From contig CAMXCT020001473.1 of the NCBI GenBank assembly GCA_947184155.2, positions 37,501-101,500 on the forward strand: 64,000 nucleotides of DNA, read 5' to 3'. Shown here in pieces: positions 1 to 12,339 of this stretch (within the stretch, counting starts at the first letter, position 1; every line of letters starts with the position of its first letter). The notes under the pieces were generated by a model. That model worked only from the letters and a program-made list of their open reading frames with translations, did no database searches and was not told the DNA's origin. Made by a program: the position numbers and the translations under genes. The stretch is from Cladocopium goreaui. Taxonomy: Eukaryota > Sar > Dinophyceae > Suessiales > Symbiodiniaceae.

Positions 1-3000
1 CGTGCATATAAGGAGAGGTATGATTCAGTTCCCAACAAATTTCTATTTTCAGAGATCCCGCATACATCCCCATACATCTTCTCAATCGGCTCTAGACTCC
101 AGACCGACAATGTGGGAAAAACGGGTATGTAATTTGCTATCCCCTTGTCATTAACTATAACCTGTAACCTCCGGTATCTTGCTCCGGGGCCCATCATGGG
201 AGCAAGTTGGGGATTCCAGTAACAAAACCTTTGAAACTGCGAAAATGATCTTGATATATCTTGATTTCTTTAGAATTTAATCTACAGTACCCACTGGGAA
301 GCTGTCCCACAAGAGTTCATACGTCCTACACTGACTGATGAAAGCATCTGATGGCATAGTGAGATGGTCATCCCAGCGGGGCGTGCCCAAACACCCCAAA
401 GGCAGGACAAGAGTGCAGGAGAGCAACCAAATATTTGAACTAACATAAACTAACTATAATAATTAAGTTGTAAAAATTAGGCAAATGAATGCTGATAACA
501 TTTTGGTTGCGTAGTCTAGAGTTCCTGTACAACGTGCTTTGCCTGGAAGTTTCTCGTGTTCTTAGTGCAACAACCATTTTTGCATTATGGTGGTACTTTT
601 GGTAAAGCGGAAACAATAAGTGCCACTGTGCCACTGTGGTCCATTGTAATGCTGTGGAATTGCGAAACACTTCCATTCTTAGGTCCTCCCACCCACACCA
701 CCATCCAAAGCGCATGGTGCCTGCACACCAAGCCACAACTCCTGGTACGATCCCAGGCGAGCTGTCACCAATGGTTTTCGATGGTTTTCTTGGCCGTGCG
801 TATTTTGGCAAGCCAAGAGCATCTTGGAAGTTACGTGATAAAGTCAAGAGCGTAGCATCATGAACCTTACTGCCCCACCTCACCACACCCACTACACCCT
901 TGAAAGTCAAGAGGGTGGCATCAAGATGCATCAAGAGCGTAACATTTCATGAATATTACTACTGCCCCGCCCCACTTCACCCACCCAAACGTCCAAAACG
1001 TGAAGAAACATGAATAAACCATAATAAACCCACATGGCCGTCTAAAAACGGCGCACACGGTACTTACATGTGGTTTTCGCACATATGAGTGATCGCTTTT
1101 ATTTCGTACTTGTGGAAAGCAACGAAGAATCAAAGAAGATTAATGGGACCCTCCTACATCATTTACACTTACACATTTTTACAGTGGTGCTGACGTTGTT
1201 TTCCCAGGCTGTCACGATATCACCTGTTCGGATAGCGTGTCAAGACTTCGTATCTCGTTTTTGCAGTCCACCCTACATCGTTCTGCACCTCACGATGTAT
1301 CCTAAACAAAACCTGCATACCGCCAAATACATCCAAACACTACATTCAAATCCATTCAAACCATTCTATTCCCAAAATTTCCCACACCCAGTTGGCCGTC
1401 TCTACTTAGGCTTCAGCCATCTGCAGCCCAATTCGACATAAACCAAATGGCCAACATCTTCACAAACAAACATGGCATGTCATAATAAAGCCTTACCGTT
1501 TGTAGTCCTTAATGGCTGAGCATGTCCAAGATTAAGGAATACCAAACATCAAAGACTTAGGCAAGCGTTCTACCACATTCTACCAGACCAAACTTGATCA
1601 AACTTATCCTAACTGGGCTGCACTTGGAAGCGTTTGCCAAATTTGCATAGGCAAGTTTGCCGAGAACATGCTACATACTACATACGTAGAAGAACTGCCT
1701 GAAGTGTCTGAGTGTGCAAAATCTGCAAACATATGCAGACAATTGCAAACATATTGATTAGAGGGATTCTCCTGGGTTCAGATGGATTCAGATGGATTCA
1801 GATGGATTTACATGGCACATCATGAGCCCAGGTTCTAGTGACTCTAGTGGCACGAGTATTCTAGTGTCTCCTGAAGAGGCAGGTTTCTTGGCGGCTCCAC
1901 CAGAGCAAGAACGAGAGTATCCAATTGGCCAAGACATTCGAGGCGTCTCTCACATCCATCCTGCAAAGAAATGCAAAAAGGATGTCGTGGAATGTCTTTT
2001 AAGTCTTTTCGAGCAAGTTTTGGATATTCTGATATTCTCATCATCTTAATTAGTATAAGATTAGTTGATCTATCATTTATCATTCCATCGTCATATTCAT
2101 CGTGGATTAATGACATTGCCTGGTCAGCTGGATTCTATATCACCCCAAGTAACTTGAAACAAGAAAGACAGTACACGAATGTGGTGTGTGACAAGACGAT
2201 CACACAAAAAATACAAATTGGGAAACGCTTAAATGCCACATCCCTTTTTCAGAGAAGACAAACTGTGATGTCTAAGTAGGCTGCAAAACAACAACAATGC
2301 AAATTCAACCAGTTCAGCACAAAATAAGAACACTCCAGACTCCAGAATTTAAATAGACGTGGAAAACGTTTTTCTATCGAACAAATCCTGTTTTTGGAAA
2401 AGGTTTCTGCATTTGACGGAGGCCGGAACAAAGCTCCTCTGGACCACAGAGTATGTGACATGGGAGATGTCGACTGCAGTACCATGCAGTTCACTGAAAC
2501 GTTCACTGAAATGTTCAATGAAATGTTCAATAAAATATGATGAAATGATATGAAATGTGCTGTCAATGTGAAGCAAGTGGCGTTTTCAGGCGGCTCCCAG
2601 TTTTCCCGTCCTGGGATGGGCCCAACCTCAGAGATGCATAGAAGTTGAGTGAGTCCAGATCCATGTGGAAACTGTGAAGTGCGAACACTTTGGAACAACA
2701 TGGAACAACCAAGAAACCCGCAACACACCTCCACTATCGACCTTAATTGTCTCAACACTGGGAAAGCCTTACCCGGTCAAAGCCCTGTATGCAGAACACA
2801 AGAACACATTTGGTGACAATCGAAGTCTCGCTTTGACACTCATTCCAAATAAGCAGGCAAAGAGACGCAAAGCGCCTCAAAGAGTTCACCAAGGCTGTTT
2901 TGACATCAAGGATTTCCTGCTTCCATGAAGAAATTGTTCATAGCCTTCCATAGCCATAGCTATCCTGGGCTTCTGACGATGGATTTTCAGGACGAGGCCT

Positions 3001-3225
3001 CTTGTCCTGTCAAGATCTGTCAAGTGCGTCAAATGCAGGATGCTGCCATTGACCCAGCACAGACAGTACGACATGTTGTCCAGCCAATGTGTTTTATCGG
3101 ATGTGGTTTTTGTAATGTTTTTGTTTCTTTAAGCGCCTTCCACGAGCTGTTAGGGTGGTTATGCGTTCCATCAACACACACTTTGACAAACCCAACGCCA
3201 ACCAGCCCGGACAGCTCCAGGCTGT
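1..3225. other. Gene-poor left flank, no supported gene
   Basis: Only short open frames occur on both strands. None shows conserved motifs, codon bias or paired splice sites that I could recognise. Small local direct repeats are present, such as the repeated GATGGATTCA near 1780-1805 and the repeated GTTCACTGAAAT-type words near 2490-2530. I see no function here. Confidence 0.5.
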
Positions 3226-3292
3226 CTATACATGTCTATACAGTCTTTACATGTCTATACATGTCTATACATGTCTATACATGTCTATGCCA
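3226..3292. repeat. 10-bp tandem repeat (CATGTCTATA)
   Basis: About six near-perfect copies of a 10-bp unit sit directly outside the left end of the giant foldback that starts at about 3295. Confidence 0.8.
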
Positions 3293-3561
3293 TCATCGAA
3301 GGAAGTTTAGAAGTCAAACTTCCGACAATATGGACAGATGAAAAGCAGATCAGGGCAGAGGCAGAGCAGAGAGAAGAGAAAGATTAGAAGAAAGAAGATC
3401 AGAAGAGAAAGAGTCAGAAGAAAGAAGATGCAGATGCGCGAAAAGGTAGGAAAGTCGCGAAACACTGTGTTTTTCCAATGATTTGTGGCTCCTGAGGGTC
3501 GAAAAGTAGGCTCGCTAAAGCGGCGGGTGCGGAGCCAGCTGGCCAGATGAGAGATGAAAAA

Positions 3562-4215
3562 GTGCACGCCGTTGTGGCGCGAAGCACATTTCCAAGTGAA
3601 AATGCACAAAACACCTCAGCCTCGGACGACTTTTGGAAGTTGCAATGTCGAAAAAGTGCACGCCGTTGTGGCGCGAAGCACATTTCCAAGTCAAAATGTA
3701 CAAAACACACCAGGCCCGGACCACTTTTGGAAGTTGAGATGTCGAAAAAGTGCACGCCGTTGTGGCGCGAAGCACATTTCGAAGTCAAAATGTACAAAAC
3801 ACACCATTCTCGGACCACTTTTGGAAGTTGAGATGTCTAAAAAGTGCACGCCGTTCTGGCGCGAAGCACATTTCCAAGTCAAAATGTTAAAAACACTAGG
3901 GGTTCGGACCACTTTTGGAAGTTGCGATGTCGAAAAAGTGCACGCCGTTGTGGCGCGAAGCACATTTCCAAGTCAAAATGTACAAAACACCACATGTTCG
4001 CGCCACTTTTGGGGGTTCAGATGTCGAAAAAGTGCACGCCGTTGTGGTGCGAAGCACATTTCGAAGTTAAAATGTACAAAACACTAGGGGTTCGCGCCAC
4101 TTTTGGAGGTTCAGATGTTGAAAAAGTGCACGCCGTTGTGGCGCGAAGCAGGTTTCGAAGTCAAAATGTACAAAACACTAGGGGTTCGGACCACTTTTGG
4201 AGGTTCAGATGTCGC
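3562..4215. repeat. 94-bp tandem array, left arm
   Basis: The word GTGCACGCC recurs at 3562, 3656, 3750, 3844, 3938, 4032 and 4126, an exact 94-bp period. Because 94 is not a multiple of three, the open frames seen across it on both strands come from a low stop density and do not indicate a gene. Each unit contains GAAGCACATTT and ACCACTTTTGGA. Confidence 0.9.
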
Positions 4216-4219
4216 TTCG

Positions 4220-4345
4220 CTTCAAGACATTACACTACAGGACATTACATTACACTACACGCCAGTACACTACATTACACTACATGACACTCCAGGACAC
4301 TCCACTACACTAAATTACACTACACCACACTACATTACACTGAAT
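4220..4345. repeat. ACTAC-rich microsatellite, left arm
   Basis: Irregular CATTACACTACA-type repeats form the short counterpart of the much longer GTAGTGTAGTG array at 7345-8140 in the other arm. Confidence 0.85.
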
Positions 4346-4354
4346 GACTAGGAG

Positions 4355-4355
<1 letters not shown>

Positions 4356-4401
<46 letters not shown>

Positions 4402-4582
4402 TAGATAGATAGATGGATAGATAGATTGATAGATAGATAGATAGATAGAGAGATAGATAGATAGATCGATAGATAGATAGATCGATAAATAGATAGACAG
4501 ATAGATACATAGATAGGTCGATAGATACATAGACAGATAGATAGATACACAGATAGATGGACAGACAGACAGATAGATAAAT
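4356..4582. repeat. GACA/GATA tetranucleotide array
   Basis: Runs of AGAC change to runs of AGAT. On the minus strand this gives long Ser/Tyr/Leu/Ile/Cys-rich open frames (up to about 200 codons, 4310-4924) that are products of the simple repeat and not genes. Confidence 0.9.
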
Positions 4583-4839
4583 CCGCCCACACCGCTTTGG
4601 CGGTGAAGGCGTGCTTATTGGGGGGCAAAACAGCAACACTAAATGCTCAATGACATTTGTTAATATAGCAGTCGCTATATCAGCTTTAGCTGGGGGGGGG
4701 GGCCAAAAAACGGTTTCGCACCGAGACCAGAATACGGTGGTGTTTTCGACATTTTTCGAGGATTTTTGGGTGTCTGAGCGCAAGAGGGTATTGAAATGGA
4801 ATTTTGGGTCATTTTGGTAGCTTTCCGGCAATGGAAAAA

Positions 4840-5345
4840 CGGCCAAAAATGAAAAAAACATTGTACATAGCAAGATTTTGCAGGGTTTTTGGATGCCAGA
4901 GCATTGAAAACACTGCAAAAACAAGTGTTTGGACTGACGTTATAGCAAAAAACGTGTAAATTACCGTATGCTTGACTGGAAACATTACAAAAACACTGTC
5001 AAAAGCAATGTTTTGGAAGGATTTACTGCCTTTATGGCAAAAAAACGTGTAAATTACCGTCTGTTTGACTGGAAACATTGGAAAAACACTGTCAAAAACA
5101 ATGTTTTGGAAGGATTTCTTATATATATGTTGGAGTTGGCTACCGGCATTGGAACATGGAAAAATTGAAGAAAACACTGTAAATAGCGGTATTTTCAACG
5201 GATGGGGAGATAAGGGAATTGGAAGCATTGTCGAACATGATGTTTTCGACCGGTTTTATGGCGACAAAAGTGTAAAAGTACCGTGCTTTGAAGGAAACCA
5301 TTGCAAAAACATGGAAACACATTCAAAGAACACGGGATTTGGGGG
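4840..5345. repeat. Degenerate 93-bp tandem repeats
   Basis: Words such as CGTGTAAATTACCGT (4953 and 5046) and AACACTGTCAAAAGCAATG recur with a spacing of 93 bp, with more diverged copies on both sides. The period is close to that of the neighbouring 94-bp array, but the sequence is different. Confidence 0.65.
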
Positions 5346-5374
5346 ACTATCTAGGCGTCGTTGTCTAGCTATTT

Positions 5375-5935
5375 GAAATTCCGCAGCTTGGAGAGCCTCC
5401 AAGGGAGGGAAAAGTGAAAATTCCATAGCTTGGGAAGCTGTCACGGCGGGGAAAAGTGAAAATTCCCTAGCTTGGGAAGCCCCCACGGGGGGGAAAAGTG
5501 AAAATTCCCTAGCTTGGGGAGACCCCACGGGGGGGAAAGTGAAAATTCCCTAGCTTGGGAAGCCCCCACGGGGGGAAAATTCCCTAGCTTGGGGAGCCCC
5601 CACGGGGGGGGAAAGTGAAAATTCCCTAGCTTGGGAAGCCCCCACGGGGGGGAAAAGTGAAAATTCCCTAGCTTGGGGAGCCCCCACGGGGGGGAAAAGT
5701 GAAAATTCCCTAGCTTGGGAAGCCCCCACGGGGGGAAAATTCCCTAGCTTGGGGAGCCCCCACGGGGGGGAAAAGTGAAAATTCCCTAGCTTGGGAAGCC
5801 CCCACGGGGGGAAAATTCCCTAGCTTGGGGAGCCCCCACGGGGGGAAAAGTGAAAATTCCCTAGCTTGGGGAGCCCCCACGGGGGGAAAGTTAAAATTCT
5901 TAGCTTGGGGAGCCCCCACGGGGGGAAACCACCCT
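5375..5935. repeat. About 41-bp minisatellite with shorter variant units
   Basis: The unit reads TTCCCTAGCTTGGGAAGCCC followed by CCACGGGGGG and AAAAGTGAAAA. Full units (about 41 bp) alternate with shortened units (about 28-34 bp) that lack the AAAGTGAAA part. The TAGCTTGGGA/GAGCCCCCAC halves make each unit weakly self-complementary. Confidence 0.9.
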
Positions 5936-6000
5936 TAGCCCCTCTCACGGACCGAAATAAACCTGCGGTGTGGGCGGCCACCCCACGCGAAGCGGGGTGA

Positions 6001-6388
6001 ATAGATAGATCGACAGACAGACAGATAGATAAATAGTCAGAGAGACAGCTAGAGAAATAGATGGCGAGATAGACAGATAGATACATAGACACATAGAGAG
6101 ATAGTTAGATACCAAGACAAATAGAGAAATAGATGGGTAGAGACATAGACAGATAGATAGACAGATAGACACATAGACAGACAGATAGAGAGAGATATAT
6201 ATATAGAGAGAGAGAGCATTTGATCGATAGATAGAAAGAGAGACAGACATTTGATCGTTGGCACTTCTCTGACGGTACGAAGTCACATGACCAGCCAGAA
6301 TTCGTTGCATGTCAGCGTGTGTGGTCACATCACCAGCCGGAATTCGTCGCATGTCAGCGTGTGTGTCTTTTCTGATCGCACGATGGCC

Positions 6389-6420
<32 letters not shown>

Positions 6421-6421
6421 C

Positions 6422-6453
<32 letters not shown>

Positions 6454-6830
6454 CACAGACAGACAGACAGATAGACAGATGAAAGAGAAAGAGAGAGAGA
6501 GATAGGGATAGATAGATAGACCGAAAGATAGATAGATAGATAGATAGATAGACAGATAGACAGCTAGACAGATAGACAGATAGACAGATGAGAGAGAGAG
6601 ATAGATAGATAGATCGATCGATAGATAGTTAGATAGATAGATAGTTAGAAAGATAGGTAGATAGATAGATCGATAGATAGATAGGTAGATAGATAGATAG
6701 ATAGATAGGTAGGTAGATAGATAGATAGATAGATCGATAGATAGATCGATAGATCGATTACATAGAAGATAGGTTGGTAGGTGGGTAGATAGTCAGAGAA
6801 AGAGAGAGAGATCAAGCACCTTTCAGTCCA
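6001..6830. repeat. GATA/GACA arrays with a short interruption
   Basis: Long imperfect GATA and GACA tracts run from 6001 to 6245 and from 6384 to 6830. They are separated by two copies of a roughly 47-bp unit containing TCACATGACCAGCCAGAATT (6251-6383). Open frames across the tracts are repeat products. Confidence 0.85.
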
Positions 6831-7082
6831 TCAGTGGCTTCGCTCTGCCATCCCTGATTCACAACAACCAATCTCTCCTATAGGTTTCCTATTTTTGAAA
6901 CTTCCGCCACCGCCTTGTGCGGTACTACTGGTATAATATTATCTAATAAATTCTAATAATATCATACCAGTAGTACCGCACAAGGCGGTGGCGGAAGTTT
7001 CAAAAATAGGAAACCTGTAGGAGAGGTTGGTTGTTGTGAACCAGGGATGGCAGAGCGAAGCCACTGATGGAGCGAAAGGTGA
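6816..7082. repeat. Nearly perfect palindrome at the foldback axis
   Basis: The arms at 6816-6941 and 6957-7082 are almost exact reverse complements, for example CTACTGGTA against TACCAGTAG. A loop of about 15 nt separates them, centred on 6949. The spacer is AT-rich (TAATAAATTCTAATAA). The arms contain GCCACCGCCTTGTGCGGTAC and GGTTTCCTATTTTTGAAAC. A single strand could form a hairpin with a stem of about 125 bp. Confidence 0.9.
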
Positions 7083-7083
7083 T

Positions 7084-7335
7084 TGATCTCTCTCACTATT
7101 TCTCTCTCTTTCTCTGACTATCTACCTACCTACCTACCTACCTATCTATCTATGTATCTATCTCTCTCTCTCTCTTTCATCTAATTACCTATCTATCTCT
7201 CTCTCTCTCTTTCATCTAATTACCTATCTATCTATCTATCTATCGACCTATCTATCTATCTCTCTCTCTCCTTCATCTGTATAGCTGTCTATCTGTCTAT
7301 CTGTCTATCTATCTACCTGTCTACCTCTCTATCTG
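7084..7335. repeat. CTAT/CTGT microsatellite, right arm
   Basis: This is the reverse complement of the GATA/GACA arrays of the left arm. It includes two copies of a CTCTCTTTCATCTAATTACC-containing unit at about 7160-7240. Confidence 0.85.
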
Positions 7336-7344
7336 TGGTGCAGT

Positions 7345-8140
7345 GTCATTGAGTGTAATGTAGCGTAGTGTAATGTAGTGTGGTGTAGTGGAGTGTAGTG
7401 GAATGCAGTGTAGTGAAGTGTAGTGTAGTGTAATCTTAGTGTAGTGTAATTAGTGTAGTGGAGTGTAGGGTAGTGTCTGTAGTGTAGTGTAGTGTAATTT
7501 AGTGTAGTGGAGTAGTGTAGTGGGGTAATGTAGTGTAGTGGAGTGTAGGGTAGTGTCATGTAGTGTAGTGTAGTGTAATTTAGTGTAGTGGAGTGTAGTG
7601 GAGTGTAGTGGAGTGTAGTGGAGTGTAGTGGAGTGTAGTTGTGTAGTTGTAGTGGAGTGTAGTGTAGTGGAGTGTAGTGAAGTGTAGTGGAAGGTAGTGT
7701 AGTGTAGTGTAGTGTATGTAGTGTAGTGTAGTGGAGTGTAGTGTAGCGTAATGTAGTGTAGTGTGATTTAGTGTAGTGGAATGGAGTGTAGTGGGGTGTA
7801 GTGGAGTGTAGTTATGTAGTTGTAGTTGTAGTGTAGTGGAGCATAGTGTAGTGTAATGTAGTCGTAGTTGTAGTTGTAGTGTAGTGGAGTGTAGTGGGGT
7901 GTAATGTAGTGAAGTGTAGTGGAAGGTAGTGTAGTGTAGTGTAATGTAGTGTCGTGGAGTGTAATGTAGTGTAGTGTAGTGGAGTGTAGGGTACCGTGGT
8001 GTAGTGTAGTGGAGTCTAGTGTAGTGGAGTGTAGTGGAGTGTAGTTGTGTAGTTCTGCAGTTGTAGCTGTAGTGTTGTGGAGTGTAGTGTAGTGTAATGT
8101 ACTGTAGGGTAGTGGAGTGTATAGTGTCGTGTAGTGACCC
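7345..8140. repeat. GTAGTGTAGTG array, right arm
   Basis: About 800 bp of imperfect GTAGTG/GAGTGTAGTG repeats. The minus-strand open frames (224 and 134 codons, rich in Thr, Leu, His and Tyr) are repeat products. The left arm carries only about 125 bp of this array. Confidence 0.9.
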
Positions 8141-8149
8141 GAAGCGAAG

Positions 8150-8555
8150 CGAAGCGACATCTGAACCTCCAAAAGTGGTCCGAACCCCTAGTGTTTTGTA
8201 CATTTTAACTTCGAAATGTGCTTCGCGCCACAACGGTGTGCACTTTTTCGACATCTGAACCCCTAAAAGTGGTCCGAACCCCTAGTGTTTTGTACATTTT
8301 GGTCCGACAATGGTGTTTTTTTTCTACATTTTGACTTGGAAATGTGCTTCGCGCCAGGCGTGCACTTTTTCGACATCTGAACTTCCAAGAGAATGGTGTG
8401 TTTTGTACATTTTGACTTCGAAATGTGCTTTGCGCCACGACGGCGTGCACTTTTTCGACATCTCAACTTCCAAAAGTGGTCCGAACGTGGTGTGTTTTGT
8501 ACATTTTGACTTGGAAATGTGCTTCGCGCCACAACGGCGTGCAATTTTTCATCTC
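8150..8555. repeat. 94-bp tandem array, right arm (inverted)
   Basis: Four to five units of the 94-bp repeat in inverse orientation, some truncated (for example the shortened units at 8300-8400). They end at the unique sequence (8555-8784) that mirrors 3295-3555. Confidence 0.85.
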
Positions 8556-8789
8556 TCCTCTGGCCAGCTGGCTCCGCACCCGCCGCTTTCGCGAGCCTAC
8601 TTTTCGACCCTCCGGAGCCACAAATCATTGGAAAAACACAGTGTTTCGCGACTACCTTTTCGCGCATCTCCATCTTATTTCTTCTTACTCTTTCTCTTAA
8701 CTCTTCTCTCTTCTGATCTTTCTCTTCTCTCTGCCTCTCATCTGTCCATATTGTCGGAAGTTTGACTTCTAAACTTCCTTCGATAATCA

Positions 8790-11700
8790 TATACAATCTA
8801 AAGCCACCGGGAATCGAGCAATTACACCAAGTCAAGATGTTACGCACCTTTTGGAGTCATGAGGAGTCATGTACACATCATTTTACATCTCCTCTCTGGT
8901 TGGCCAATGAAACATAGTAGATTGATGTAGATTGAATGGCTATGAATGTCTCCAATTTTGGCATCCGAGTCTGGAAGTTGGGATTGAAAAAAGCATGCTC
9001 CACACTGAGACAGACAGCAAACACCCAAGGGGCAGAGAAAGTTCCAACACGTTGGCAGCCTCGTTGAACAAACCGTTTGGGATCTATTGCTAGCAGAATT
9101 CCTTCCAAAGAACAGAGAGGTCTTACGTAAATATCTTTGAAATTTATGAAAATTTGAGGTTTACTGTAAATCTTCATGAATCATCTTCAGCTTGTTCCTC
9201 ATGCTCCCAACTTTCCCACATGAATGGCTCCAGACAATTTGAGTCCTTCGGCTCCGGGGCCAAGTGAAAGAAACGCTTCTTCCGAGTTGTCCTATCACTG
9301 TAGCTTGATGTAGCTTGCAAGCAGGAGGAAGTGAGTCAACCCGAACCAATCTCACACACTACATTATTACTAGTCTAGTCACTAGTCGACCTCGAGAGGA
9401 AAGTGCAAGCCTGGGATGCAGCCAGTTGACAGTGATATTCATTCCTATCATTCCTCGAAACAAAGTTCAAAATGGTTCAAAATGGTTCAAGTTCAAATAT
9501 GTTCAAATCTATGCAAAGGTCGGGGATTATCGGACGCTTGCTACTAGTTACTACTCTCCCAACCCAAGGCCGGACATCCCAACAACCAGCACAAGGCTAC
9601 AAGGCAATGCCACTGGCAGTTTGAGTGTCCACAGGGCAAAATGTCCTTCGCTACGATTCCAAATTCCAAACACTTCTGATTGCAACAATTCTTAAATGCT
9701 TCAAACTTCTGACCCGTCTCCGGAATTGTCTCAATCACACCAAAGAATGCAAAAGAAATCTTGACAAGTCTTGACAACAGTCGAGCAAAGTAGGCGCAGT
9801 GCCGCACCTTCCATTTGTGGCCTTGGCCTTGGCCAACAGGCGATGTCACAATGTTGTGCAAAAACGGGATGACATGGGATGACATTGCGAAGAATTTTAC
9901 CTTTCTCCTTCGGTTTTCACATGTGTTCACCCTACACAGGCCAATCTACATAATTTATCATAATTTACTCACCTCGTACCACAACAGTCACAACAGCTGC
10001 AATATGTTGCAATGATTCCCACCTGCGGCCCGTCGCTCATCGCATCTCATTGCCGCATGGCTTTTGAGTCACGCAGGAGCTCGCTGCATGGTTGTCTCAT
10101 GTTGTCTCATGTTGTCCTAATACATCTCGATTTTGACTTTTTCTCTGTGGGTATCAAAGATTATCAAAGCTACTCTGCGGGAAATTGTGAGAAGATTCAA
10201 GCGGTCTGAAGTTGCTCTTGCTCCTTTTTAAACAGGGATGTTGGTTGAGATGTCTGTTTTCAAACACATAGTTGCCGCTACACACGGTTGATAAGTTTGA
10301 GTCTTGCTCGTCCAAGCGACAGTAGTTAATATGAAGCTCCTCTTGATTTCATGAAGCTGACGTTTGAATCAGTGATTCGCAACATGACTTTTCTACTTTT
10401 CAGCCTGGAGAATGTGGCAGTGTCGCATCTGGAAGTCAGTGACATGTGATAGGAAACCTACACGCCTTGGAAGCAAGAGGCCCCTGGCAGTGCAGTATGT
10501 TATATAGACGCACAAACTTGCATCCTCGACCTTGACAAATGAAATCAACAAAAATTGGATTCTCCAGCCTACATGCAAAAAAAACAGGTGCAAACTGCTT
10601 GACACTGACGTGCATTTAAATTGTCTGGAGCTAGATCTGCTGTGTCAGTACATGGGTACCTCAGGTATTTCAAGCTGATGCTTTGCATGCCCAAATGCGC
10701 CCCAGAAGCCTCCGCCCCAATCTCCACACGTCTCTAGATGTCTCTAGACATCTCCCTCTGCCTTGCTGGAGCGGCATTGGAATTGGTCCAGGATTGTGTC
10801 TGTATCAGCATCGCGCGGGTGCTCGTACACCACATGCTGCCTGTCCCAGTTGCAGCTGCCCACATAATCCAAATGAATGAATCCAAATGACACATAATGA
10901 CACATAATGACACATAATGACGAATCAAATTAACAGGATGCCATAGAATTTGTACACAAGTTGTTCGAGACTTCTGTGGGTTATCGTGTCTTCATCTTGC
11001 ATGGATTTAGAGGAAAAGGGGCTCCTACCCGGACCTAGAACCGCTACAAGTCAAAAGATGCAGAAGACTTGAGACATCTCGAGATACATCAGCGGAGATT
11101 CATCTTCTTTGATTCTCTTTGGACAAGTAAACTGATGTAAACTGTCAGCAGGAGCTACTGTATTAGACCATCGAATACATTGATGACGATTGTAAACGTA
11201 TTGTAAACTTTCAAAGCCTTCGCCGTCTTTGATCTCAAATGGTGCCGGTTGCACTTCCTCAGCCCTCAGCCCCGCACCAGGCTTGATCTTTGTCCAACCA
11301 CATCATGGTTGTTGTGGCCAACCACATCTCGCTGCTGCCGGGGACCGGGGCCACTGCAACCTGAGTACAAAAAGCGGGAACATGGCACGTATGCGGCACA
11401 GGGATGCACTTCTCCAGAAGCGCAAAGCAAACCAAATGCAAACCAAATGCAAACCAATTGCAAGCGGAAAAAAACCCTTAGCACATTGAACAATTTCGTC
11501 ATCCACACATTGACCCTGCAATCTGGCTCTCCGTAGTCTAAGTAGTGACTTTAGTCGTAGTACCGTAGTGCATTGTACGAGTACTGATATGTTTTAGGAT
11601 TCTTCGAGGGACAGCTGCCAGGCAGACCAAGGAGGACTGTAGTTTCTCTCCCACGGTCTTGGCCTCGCCGCTTGTGAAGCAATGTGGAGCACGTCCAACT

Positions 11701-11935
11701 CGCAATTGCACAATACAGATCAACAATGTTCGACTATGACGAATACGCCAAATTCATCCAAATTATTCCAAATTCATCCAAAATCATAAAATATACAAAG
11801 CAAGAAAAACAAAGAGGGTAAAAAGTCGCTTGACAGAAGCCACGAACCCGAATGCATTTTTAAAAGTTCGCGTAGAAGAAAGGTTCCTACAGAACAATGA
11901 AAAGCGAAAAGGAGATGTTCGATCGCATTAAAAAT
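8790..11935. other. Gene-poor spacer with small local repeats
   Basis: No supported gene. Small direct repeats are visible: CAAAATGGTT near 9465-9490, ACACATAATG units at 10888-10920, and AACCAAATGCA units at 11428-11458. A GC-richer patch at 11225-11370 is open on both strands and could be an isolated exon, but I found no partner exon. Confidence 0.45.
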
Positions 11936-11939
11936 CATT

Positions 11940-12185
11940 CTTGCAGAACACTCTTGTTTGACACTCTTCTCGGACGATCGTGTGGGACACTCTTTTGTGA
12001 CACTCTTGTGGCATACTCTTGTGGAGCATGCTTGTGGGACACTTTTATGGGACACTCTTGTGAGACACTCTTGCCAGACACTCTTGCTCGACACTCTTGT
12101 GGCACACTCTGGTAAAACACTCTCTCTCAATACTCTGAAGCACTCTTGTAAGACACTCTTGTTGGACACTCTTGTTTGACACATC
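11940..12185. repeat. About 14-18-bp minisatellite (GACACTCTTGT)
   Basis: About fifteen imperfect copies of GGGACACTCTTGT-like units. Open frames on both strands (up to 139 codons) are repeat products. Confidence 0.85.
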
Positions 12186-12339
12186 TGGAACACCTCGCAG
12201 TACTACTTTGTACACCTCACAGTACTACTTTATACTGCAAAATTTGCACAGAGTAATTCCCAGTACTACTTTGCAGTAAATTTTCCACAAGGCACTCCCC
12301 ACTACTACTACTTTGTACCACAAAGTTTGCACACGCACT

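Larger units (their letters stand above)
3295..8784. repeat. Giant foldback (inverted repeat) with nested satellites
   Basis: The sequence from 3295 (ATCGAAGGAAGTTTAGAAG) reappears in reverse complement ending at 8784. In order, the left arm holds a unique lead (3295-3555), a 94-bp array, an ACTAC-rich array and GACA/GATA arrays. The right arm holds the same parts in mirror order (7084-8784). The arms differ by substitutions and copy number. The left arm is about 1.8 kb longer because it carries extra blocks (about 4583-6380). The axis is at about 6949. A foldback transposon or a palindromic duplication would both give this structure; no transposase is visible. An assembly artefact is less likely because the arms have diverged. 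Confidence 0.85.

Noticed and set aside
3562-4215. CRISPR-like regular array
   Set aside because: The whole 94-bp unit is conserved with no variable spacers, and the context is eukaryotic.
4310-6454. Long minus-strand frames rich in Ser, Tyr, Leu, Ile and Cys
   Set aside because: They are translations of GATA/GACA microsatellites and have no complexity outside the repeat.
7329-8254. Minus-strand 224-codon Thr/His/Tyr-rich frame
   Set aside because: It is a translation of the GTAGTG array with no flanking coding signal.
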